NCBI GenBank assembly: GCA_025936595.1
Contig: JAICTB010000002.1
Coordinates: 1 to 32,665 of the forward strand
From: Thermoleophilia bacterium
GTDB taxonomy: Bacteria; Actinomycetota; Thermoleophilia; Gaiellales; Gaiellaceae
DNA length: 32,665 nucleotides
Reading direction: 5' to 3'
The translations under genes were made by a program, and so were the position numbers. How positions within the stretch are numbered: position 1 is the first letter of the stretch; the number at the start of each line of letters is the position of its first letter. The notes beneath the pieces are model-generated. The model searched no databases. It was given only the letters and a program-made list of their open reading frames with translations, and was not told the origin of the DNA. Positions 20,301 through 26,332 of the stretch are shown here, one piece after another.

Positions 20301-20587
20301 TCGGCGACTTCCTCGACAGCGCCGTCGATCTCTGTCGCTTTGCGTTCGTGCTGGCATTCGACGGCCACGTCGAGAAAGCCGTCCGTCTGCTCGCCAGCTT
20401 CGACGCGCACGCCGACGAGGTCGGTGGGCGCCGCGCCTGGGTAGCCGAGATCAACGACGATACGCTGACGACGGTTCGCACGCGGCTCGACGACGATGCG
20501 TTCGCGAGCGCGTGGCAGGAGGGAGCGGGGTTGACGATCGGGGAGGCTGTCACACTCGCGCTCGATGGCGCGGACGGGGCGCTCTGA
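17321..20587 (+). CDS. SARP/AfsR-type regulator: winged-HTH + BTAD + degenerate cyclase-like domain + NB-ARC-like ATPase + TPR
   Basis: 1088 aa (GTG start); MELRLLGTLEVEADGRDLTPARPKQRALLALLLLNAGAVVPIDDLVDALWG, BTAD helices, Walker A LTGAGGTGKTRLAAQVG, YLLVLDNFEHLLDA, GLPLAIELAAPRV, C-terminal helical repeats. Confidence 0.94.
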   Translation: MELRLLGTLEVEADGRDLTPARPKQRALLALLLLNAGAVVPIDDLVDALWGPRPPETARTALHGHVSALRKRLGAGRIETRAPGYLFRLADGDQLDLHQLEELVAKARSAADASLRVDVFGEALELIRGEPLVDFRYEPFARQEALRLEELRLSVLEERLAAELELGRHTGAIPQLERLVVEHPLRERLRAQLMLALYRAGRQADALRVFEDARRVLISELGIEPGLSLQQLERRILNHDASLAGVAEKPSGVVTFLAADRPPDEALVHGAIARHGGLELEPSREVPLLVAFARAGDAAAAAVELQRSAATDGLRIGVASAEAGFTTTGYAGLRVRDAETVRAAAHRGQTLVSQSTRDLLRELPSEEIDVRDVGKHVLTDLAPARRLFQLVIPGLRSEFPPPRSLAGSATNLPHQPAPLVGRKRELEDLAGLLRRDEVRLVTLTGAGGTGKTRLAAQVGALLLDEFPDGVIFVDLAPLMNPALVLEEAAHTLGVPRTAAECPVGEDVIRHLRRGRYLLVLDNFEHLLDAAPAVLEVAAAAKLLVTSRAPLRVTGELVYPVSPLETAVGDDVEALASVDSVALFVARAQAVRPEFALSAGNAADVAGICTALDGLPLAIELAAPRVTVLPPASLRSRLDARLKLLTHGPRRLPERHRALRTTIEWSYDLLEPEEQRLFERLAVFVGGCSLEAVECICGDDVEHVAALSSLVDASLVRSEGSDDAPRFPMLETIREYAAERLEQSGDAEAIRRRHAQHFLALAEDVEPQLRGSPGVWLESLEWDNDNLRAALDRLDAAGEDELTLRFAGSLWRYWYLTGRCAEGSERLERALAADDRPTAARGKALIGAAVMAANRGDTGLARRRAEEAIDLHRALGDAWGETYSLFMLGAAVGDDGELERAVELDEESARRFRELGDEHSALLATRNLARMFAALGDRGRARELHEHNLRSARLTDNQRIAASALSALAMIAVADGRVEDAYPMLTESLSIHRDLGDFLDSAVDLCRFAFVLAFDGHVEKAVRLLASFDAHADEVGGRRAWVAEINDDTLTTVRTRLDDDAFASAWQEGAGLTIGEAVTLALDGADGAL

Positions 20588-20939
20588 CCAGTCGTCTGAA
20601 CCGGATCCGTGGGTCTCCTTCGTCGTCCGGCTCGATGGAGATCAACTCCATCGGATGGCTTTTGGTGATCGCGAAGGGTGGCTGATCAAGCGCGATGGGC
20701 GGTTCCTCGAGCGCGATCTCGTTTGCGTTCGGCTGCGACAGGGCGATCGCCAACGCACCCTGCAAACTTGCGGGTTCTAGCAGGACAGTCGAGAGTGCTC
20801 CCAGTCGGTCATAACCCGAACCAAGACGCGCGTGTGGTTGGCGATCGGTTCAAGCTTTCACGTCGCAATGCCCGAAACGGCGGCTCGACGGGACGATGAA
20901 CTGTTACCCCGGTGCGGGCCGAAGCTATCTTCGGGGCGT

Positions 20940-21251
20940 ATGAAGACCGCGGATAAGGCTCGCAAAGACCGCTATCGGCGATACGCGCCGGAGCTAGGCC
21001 TGCTCCTGTGGGCGGTTTGGGATCCAATCGCCGCCGGAGTCCCAATCGACGAGTACGACAACTACGTCCCGGTCATCTGGAAGCTGCTGGAGGAGCACGC
21101 TGGCGCGGAGGCTGTTGCCGCCGAACTGACCCGGATCTGCACGGATCGCATCGAGATGGACGCCGGGACGAACGAGACCGCTGCCGAGCTGCTCACGGCG
21201 TGGTGGCACTGGCGCTTCGATTTCCCGGTCGAGTTCGAGGCCAGCTCGTAG
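20940..21251 (+). CDS. Small acidic protein (103 aa), DUF1871/immunity-protein-like
   Basis: MKTADKARKDRYRRYAPELGLLLWAVWDPIAAGVPIDEYDNYVPVIWKLLEEHAGAEAVAAELTRICTDRIEMDAGTNETAAELLTAWWHWRFDFPVEFEASS; WDPIxxGxPxDEYDxY pattern. Start at ATG 20940. Confidence 0.65.
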   Translation: MKTADKARKDRYRRYAPELGLLLWAVWDPIAAGVPIDEYDNYVPVIWKLLEEHAGAEAVAAELTRICTDRIEMDAGTNETAAELLTAWWHWRFDFPVEFEASS

Positions 21252-21330
21252 CGTCTGGCGGGCGGGCCGGCTACGTGCCCGAGCGGTCCGTAAGACATCC
21301 GACGGCGGAACTCTGGAATGCTGAACGAGC

Positions 21331-21741
21331 ATGAGCTTCATCCTCGAACTCGACGCGCCGGACGTTGATCCGGAGACGGCAGAACGACTGGAGCGGGCGA
21401 CCCAGGAGGCGGGATATCTGCCTGTGCGTGCGCGGCGAGGACGGCGCTGGCGACGCCGCGCGGAGATGGGGTTGTCGATCTTCGACGGGCGCGACGACGT
21501 CCACGTTCTCTCGGACGACGCCGATTGGTCGGAGGACGCCTTCACATTCGACGAGCGCGGCAGGGAGCTACTTGCACAGACGGTCTCGCTGCTGGCGCAC
21601 GAGCTTGAGCCCGGGTGGGCGCTGCGCGCGTATTGGGTCGGGGACCCGTGCAAGGACGAGCGCACCGTGACGGGTGATGAGCTGGCCGAACTTGTCCGCA
21701 GCTCGGCTCTCGAACGCACTGCGCGCTACCGGGTCGCTTGA
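21331..21741 (+). CDS. Hypothetical acidic protein (136 aa)
   Basis: ATG ORF with coding-like composition: MSFILELDAPDVDPETAERLERATQEAGYLPVRARRG... Confidence 0.6.
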   Translation: MSFILELDAPDVDPETAERLERATQEAGYLPVRARRGRRWRRRAEMGLSIFDGRDDVHVLSDDADWSEDAFTFDERGRELLAQTVSLLAHELEPGWALRAYWVGDPCKDERTVTGDELAELVRSSALERTARYRVA

Positions 21742-21802
21742 GGGGCGACGGCGCCCCGGACTGCGCGAGCGTCCCGTCGCGGGAGCTCCGCTGCTTTTCT
21801 AA

Positions 21803-21838
21803 GGTTTTCTATCGAGCCGTGTTGGTTCGATAGAAACC
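21803..21838. terminator. AT-rich hairpin downstream of 21331-21741
   Basis: tttctatcgagcc-gtgtt-ggttcgatagaaa (13-bp stem with one G-U) plus outer gg/cc pair; terminator or other palindromic site. Confidence 0.5.
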
Positions 21839-22106
21839 ATGAGAATCGCGTTCGGGTGCAGCTCGGGCCGGGACTCTCGGCGCTTCCGCAGAGATGCTGA
21901 TCTGACGTGTGTCTGAGCAGGGAAATGTCCGAAAGTCGCTGTCGAAGGTCCTTACATAGAGGTGGAGACTTCTATGCGTCTGGCACCGAGCACGGCAGCC
22001 TGCTCTGACCGGTGCGTCTTCGGCGCCGGCCGAGGTCATTGCCGTTAGCGCTGTCATCGTTGCTGGCAGCGGGTGTCAGCAACGTCGCCAGTAGCAGGGT
22101 GCCGTG

Positions 22107-22273
22107 CGCGTGCCCGCCTTCCCGTTTTGTGGTGCGGGTTTGCGGGGCGCTCCCGTTTCCTCCGTCTTCGACTCCGGATTCCTGACCACCCGCACACTTC
22201 GTGAGCTTGCGCGGGTGGTCAGGAACCACGGGAGCGCTGAGGTTTCTGGTGTGAGCGGGAACGCGGGCACGCG
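22107..22273. other. Nested inverted-repeat structure A (possible ncRNA or recombination/regulatory site)
   Basis: Three co-axial arms: cgcgtgcccgccttcccg (22107-22124)/cgggaacgcgggcacgcg (22256-22273), 17 of 18; gcgctcccg (22147-22155)/cgggagcgc (22229-22237), perfect; ttcctgaccacccgc (22179-22193)/gcgggtggtcaggaa (22211-22225), perfect. Confidence 0.6.
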
Positions 22274-22496
22274 ATCGGAGACCGGACACCGAACAGTGCG
22301 AATACCGGGTCCGAAGCAGGACCTGTGAAGAAGAGCGGGAGTGCGGGCTGCCGGCCTGGTGAAGAGATGACGGCTGGCGGGCGGCCATGGGTTGCCAGCT
22401 CAGTGGGCAGCGGGTGGCGAGTTGGCGGGCAGTGGGGGACGCGATCATTCGGCCGCCTGTCGTTGCAGCCTGCGAGCTGAGGTCAGGTTCGTCGGC

Positions 22497-22629
22497 GGGG
22501 CGGGCTTCGCGGGTTTGGGTGTGCGGGCTGCGCGCCGGCCGTCAAGCCGCCTTTGGCGGCTCTTCGCTCGCTGCGCTCGTGACTGCCGGCTCTCCGCAGC
22601 CCGCGTGAGCGGCGCTCGAAGCCCGCCCC
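22497..22629. other. Nested inverted-repeat structure B upstream of the recombinase operon
   Basis: ggggcgggcttcg (22497-22509)/cgaagcccgcccc (22617-22629), 13 bp perfect; gcgggctgcg (22523-22532)/cgcagcccgc (22595-22604), 10 bp perfect; gccggc and gtca/tgac pairs; apical agccgcc-ttt-ggcggct (22545-22561). Confidence 0.62.
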
Positions 22630-22663
22630 ACCGTCGATCTCAAACTCAATCAGGAGGTTGCGC

Positions 22664-22711
22664 ATGATGCACGTCGTCGTTCGTCCCGATGCAGCGGGTA
22701 GCGGCGCTTGA
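22664..22711 (+). CDS. Possible 15-aa leader peptide (or start of an interrupted small ORF)
   Basis: aggagg (22652-22657), then ATGATG: MMHVVVRPDAAGSGA*, stop overlapping a TTG start (cTTGA). Confidence 0.3.
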   Translation: MMHVVVRPDAAGSGA

Positions 22712-22974
22712 GCGTCCGGTCGAAGCACGTCCGTCGCGCTGACGATCGTCGCCGAGGCGAAGCGCCGTCCCGGCGGCGGCCTGTCCGGCGGCGGGAGCCG
22801 GTAGCGGCTGCGGGCGACGGTCGGCTGCGTGTTCGGGCGCCGCGGTTCGTCGACCGTTCCGATGCTCAGCGGACGGAGGTGGTCCGTTCGTTGCGTGTGC
22901 TGTACTGCGATTTCATCGCGGGCGGCGGCCTGGAGGAGCTTCGCCGCCGTCGCGATCGGGGAGGAGACCGTTAG
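22708..22974 (+). CDS. Hypothetical Arg-rich protein upstream of and abutting the recombinase gene
   Basis: 88-aa ORF (TTG start) ending ...RFVDRSDAQRTEVVRSLRVLYCDFIAGGGLEELRRRRDRGGDR*; TAG directly abuts the recombinase GTG. The N-terminal part may not be real. Confidence 0.42.
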   Translation: MSVRSKHVRRADDRRRGEAPSRRRPVRRREPVAAAGDGRLRVRAPRFVDRSDAQRTEVVRSLRVLYCDFIAGGGLEELRRRRDRGGDR

Positions 22975-24477
22975 GTGAGGATCGCGACCTACACCCGTAT
23001 CTCGACCGACGAGGAGCACCAGCCTTACTCGCTCGAGGCTCAGGCCGTGCGTCTCGCGGCCTATGTGGAGAGTCAGGAGGGCTGGCGGATCACGCGCCGC
23101 TTTACCGACCAGGCATCCGGCGCGAGCCTCGAGCGGCCCGGCCTGGAGCGGGCGTTGAAGGAGGCGGACGCGAAGCGGTTCGACCTGCTGCTCGTCTACC
23201 GCGTCGACCGCCTGTCGCGGTCGGTGCGCGGGCTCGCGCATGTGCTTGAGCAACTCGACCAGGCCGAGGTGCTCTTCCGCTCGGCGACGGAGCCGTTCGA
23301 CACCTCTAGTTCGGCGGGGCGGATGATGGTGCAGATGCTCGGCGTGTTCGCGGAGTTCGAGCGGGCGACGATTGTCGAGCGGGTGATCGCCGGCATGGAA
23401 CGCAAGGCCGCCCGCGGCGAATGGAACGGCGGCTCCGTGCCCTTCGGCTACCGCCTCGACGCCGAACGCCGCTACCTCGAACCCGAACCGGCCGAAGCAG
23501 CCGTCGTCGAGGAGATCTTCGAGCGGTACGTCGAGCGACTGCACGGCACGCAAGCGATCGCTCGCTGGCTCAGCGGGCGCGGTTACCGGACGAAGCAGAG
23601 TAAGCCGTTCAATCCGCAAGCTGTGCTGACGATCCTGCGCAACCGCGCTTATCTCGGCCAGATCAGTTTCCGCGGCACCCATCACGCCGCACCCCACACG
23701 CCGCTGATCGAGGCGGCGTTGTTCGAGCGGGCGCAGGCGATCTTGCGCGAGCGCGGCGAGGATCACTCGTTGCGCCGCTCGAACCAGTCCGACTACCTGC
23801 TCACGGGGCTCGTGAAGTGCGTCCGCTGCGGCAAGCGCTACCTCGGCGCCGCCGCGAACGGCAACGGCGGCCGCTACCGCTACTACGTCTGCTTCTCACG
23901 GCAACGCTACGGCCGAGGGACCTGTGACGCGGACAGCCTCCCCGCCGACGAGCTCGAGCAGGCAATCCTGGAGCAGCTGCAAGACCTACTCGCGCGCGAG
24001 GACGACGTGCGCGAGGCGATCAGCGTCGCCTTCGCCGACCTCACCAAACAGCAGCCGAAACGCGACGCCGAACTCACTCGCATCGACGCGGACATCCGGA
24101 AGGTCGACGAGGCGCTCGATCGCTACTTCCGCGCCTTCGAGAACGGCTCGATGCCCGAGCAGGCGTGCGCGCCCCGAATCGCCGATCTCACCAAGCGGCT
24201 CTCAGAACTTCAGGCCCGTCGCGACGAACTCGCCGCGGACGCCGCCGACACCCCTGAACCTTTGAGCGAGGACGACCTCCACGCTCTCCAAGCACACGTC
24301 GCCCAAGTGATCGCCGACGGCGAGCCCGCCGCTCGCAAGGCACTGCTGCAAGCACTCGTCGACGAGATCCGCGTCGCAAGCCGCGACGAGATCTATCCCT
24401 TCTTCACATTGCCGACGGTTCGACCACCGTACGGATCAGTGCCCCCGACAAGAATCGAACTTGTGCACACGGTTTAG
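22975..24477 (+). CDS. Large serine recombinase / integrase
   Basis: 500 aa; resolvase domain MRIATYTRISTDEEHQPYSLEAQ...VYRVDRLSRSVRGL, recombinase domain, zinc ribbon CVRCGKRYLG...YYVC, coiled coil; C-terminus PPTRIELVHTV* encoded within the tRNA-Arg gene. Confidence 0.96.
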   Translation: MRIATYTRISTDEEHQPYSLEAQAVRLAAYVESQEGWRITRRFTDQASGASLERPGLERALKEADAKRFDLLLVYRVDRLSRSVRGLAHVLEQLDQAEVLFRSATEPFDTSSSAGRMMVQMLGVFAEFERATIVERVIAGMERKAARGEWNGGSVPFGYRLDAERRYLEPEPAEAAVVEEIFERYVERLHGTQAIARWLSGRGYRTKQSKPFNPQAVLTILRNRAYLGQISFRGTHHAAPHTPLIEAALFERAQAILRERGEDHSLRRSNQSDYLLTGLVKCVRCGKRYLGAAANGNGGRYRYYVCFSRQRYGRGTCDADSLPADELEQAILEQLQDLLAREDDVREAISVAFADLTKQQPKRDAELTRIDADIRKVDEALDRYFRAFENGSMPEQACAPRIADLTKRLSELQARRDELAADAADTPEPLSEDDLHALQAHVAQVIADGEPAARKALLQALVDEIRVASRDEIYPFFTLPTVRPPYGSVPPTRIELVHTV

Positions 24478-24511
24478 GAAACCGTTGCTCTATCCACTGA
24501 GCTACGGGGGC
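24440..24511 (-). tRNA. tRNA-Arg (anticodon CCT)
   Basis: Reverse strand folds as GCCCCCG TA GCTC AGTGGATA GAGC A ACGGT TTCCTAA ACCGT GTGC ACAAG TTCGATT CTTGT CGGGGGC A; all four stems perfect. Confidence 0.96.
24444..24462 (+). repeat. 19-bp direct repeat, right copy (inside tRNA-Arg)
   Basis: cccgacaagaatcgaactt, identical to 12392-12410. Confidence 0.6.
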
Positions 24512-24535
24512 GCGTCGGCCCCAGCGTAACCGCCT

Positions 24536-26101
24536 CTAGTCCTCGATCGTGACGAGGGTGCCGATCGGGGTGTACGGCCACACTTTCGCGGCCGAGGCGA
24601 GCGGGAGCTCGACGCAGCCGAGGCTCTGCGGCGTGCCGAAGGAATTGCGATTGAACGCGTGCAGCGCTTCGCCGCCGTGGAAGTAGCTGATCCAGCGGAT
24701 CCCCGGATCGTTGTAGTGCGAGCCGTCGGGATTCGTGCCGCTCATCGTGCCGACCGGGATGTGCTCGAACACCGGGAACGTCCCGAGCGCGGTCGGCGCC
24801 GCCGGCACGCCGGTGTTGCCCGGCGAGGTGAGCACCACGTCGCCGTTGTGCCACAGCGTCAGGAGCTGCGGCACGTTTCGGTGCACGAAGACATAGCTGT
24901 AGCCGTCCCGGCGCTGCTTGCCCGCGACCGCGTCGACGAGCAGCGCGTGCCAGACATCGGCCCCGGCGATGCCGTCGACCGTCAGCCCGTGCTCGTCCTG
25001 GAACATCATCACCGCGCCGCGGACGATCGTGTTCGGCTCGCCGAGCCGCCAGAGCTCCTGCAGCTCGTGCGGTGTATTCGGGTAGCGCCAGGTGAACTCG
25101 CCGGCCGGCGGATCGACCGCGGCGGTGAGCTGCGCGCCCGCCGTTCGCGCAACCTCGTCGTCGTCCGGTGACCACGCGAGCGGCAGGTAGCCCTGCTCGG
25201 CGAGCAGCTGCTGCAGCCGCAGGAACGAGGCGGGCGCGACGGTCCAGCCGATCGCGCGCGACGCATCGACCGTGTCGCCGGTCGCGCTGCTGACGGCAAC
25301 CGTGTGCGGGAAGCGAACGTGCAGGCGGCTCGCGAAATGCGCGCCGAAGCCGGACGAGCGGAACTCGAGCGTGTGGCTGTCGGTCTGCAGCCAGCGGCCC
25401 GGGACGCCGGGCGAGAGCGTCGGCTGCGTCGAACCGAGCACCTCCGAGATCGGGTGCGAGAACGTGAGCCGCAGCGACGCTGACGGGTCGATCTGGGCGC
25501 CGGGCGCCGGGCTCGCGAGGACGACCGGCTCGCTCGCCGGCGGGAACCACGTCACCTTCACCGGCGCGCCGAGCCGCTCCCACGAGCGTGCGGCGACGGC
25601 TATGTCGATCGACCCCGCACGTGACTTCGCAGGCAGCGCGACGGACGTGCCGCCCACCGAGACACGGCCGTGGCCGAACGAGACCGAGCTGACCGCGGTG
25701 TCGAAGCGCACGCGCGGCGGTGCCCCCGGGCGAGCAGTCGGCCAGCGGTTGCGCACGTGCGCGACGGGCGCGTGCACCGTCAGCGTCTCGCGCCGCTCCT
25801 TGCCGAGCAGCCAGCTCGACCAGCCCGGGCGCCTGACGACGACCGCCACCGAGACCTCTTCTCCGGGTGTGACGCGTGTCGTCGGCGTCAGGCGCCCGCC
25901 GGCGACGTCGAGCCGGATCGGGCGACCTCCTGGGCCGGTCGCCCGGACGCGCTCGACCGAGCCCGCGAACGGCTGCAGGTCGATGCGCGCGAGCGCCGAG
26001 GCGTCGCCGGCGAGCGTCGCGCCCGACCAGAGATAGACGGCACCGGCGGCAGCCGCGAGCAGCGCGGCAACGGCGACGGCGGCAATCGCGGCCCGTGTCA
26101 C
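24536..26101 (-). CDS. L,D-transpeptidase (YkuD) with N-terminal Ig-like and peptidoglycan-binding-like regions
   Basis: 521 aa; N-terminal TM anchor; C-terminal WISYFHGGEALHAFNRNSFGTPQSLGCVELPLASAAKVW (HxxxxxxxSxGC catalytic signature). Confidence 0.92.
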   Translation of the reverse strand: MTRAAIAAVAVAALLAAAAGAVYLWSGATLAGDASALARIDLQPFAGSVERVRATGPGGRPIRLDVAGGRLTPTTRVTPGEEVSVAVVVRRPGWSSWLLGKERRETLTVHAPVAHVRNRWPTARPGAPPRVRFDTAVSSVSFGHGRVSVGGTSVALPAKSRAGSIDIAVAARSWERLGAPVKVTWFPPASEPVVLASPAPGAQIDPSASLRLTFSHPISEVLGSTQPTLSPGVPGRWLQTDSHTLEFRSSGFGAHFASRLHVRFPHTVAVSSATGDTVDASRAIGWTVAPASFLRLQQLLAEQGYLPLAWSPDDDEVARTAGAQLTAAVDPPAGEFTWRYPNTPHELQELWRLGEPNTIVRGAVMMFQDEHGLTVDGIAGADVWHALLVDAVAGKQRRDGYSYVFVHRNVPQLLTLWHNGDVVLTSPGNTGVPAAPTALGTFPVFEHIPVGTMSGTNPDGSHYNDPGIRWISYFHGGEALHAFNRNSFGTPQSLGCVELPLASAAKVWPYTPIGTLVTIED

Positions 26102-26157
26102 TCCAAAAGAATATGGCCGTTTTCCGCCGGGGACGAATCGCGCGTGTGCAAGCGTTT

Positions 26158-26322
26158 AGAAGCTCTCACAGAATGAGCGTTGTGCCGCCCGGCCGCGCTC
26201 GGCGCGGCGCGATGCTGTGTCCTCGGTCGTCCCGATAGTCTTGACTATCGGGAAGCCCTGCGTCCTGGCCTCGCACCACCGATCGCACCCGGATCGACGA
26301 ACGTCATTCTGTGAGAGCTTCT
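26158..26322. mobile_element. 165-bp MITE-like element with 19-bp perfect terminal inverted repeats
   Basis: agaagctctcacagaatga (26158-26176) and tcattctgtgagagcttct (26304-26322); internal perfect hairpin cccgatagtc-tt-gactatcggg (26231-26252). Confidence 0.58.
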
Positions 26323-26332
26323 TACCCCACTC

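Larger units (their letters stand above)
12392..24462. mobile_element. Putative integrated element or genomic island at tRNA-Arg(CCT)
   Basis: Direct repeat of the tRNA 3' region at both ends; serine recombinase abutting the intact tRNA; non-coding structured DNA and orphan small ORFs inside. Boundaries are hypothetical. Confidence 0.35.

Noticed and set aside
20565-20780. 71-aa ORF overlapping the end of the SARP gene
   Set aside because: Overlaps a certain CDS at its start, has a competing antisense ORF (20550-20765) and no recognisable motif; not enough support.
20800-20860. tRNA-Met-like anticodon-arm string (tcataacccgaa followed by ggttcaa)
   Set aside because: No matching acceptor or D-arm and wrong spacing to the T-loop-like string; probably chance.
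22107-22629. CRISPR array or integron attC array
   Set aside because: No regularly spaced direct repeats, no cas or IntI genes, and no GTTRRRY/RYYYAAC boxes seen; the structures are nested inverted repeats.
22483-23766. 427-aa minus-strand ORF
   Set aside because: Antisense to the serine recombinase; no recognisable motifs.
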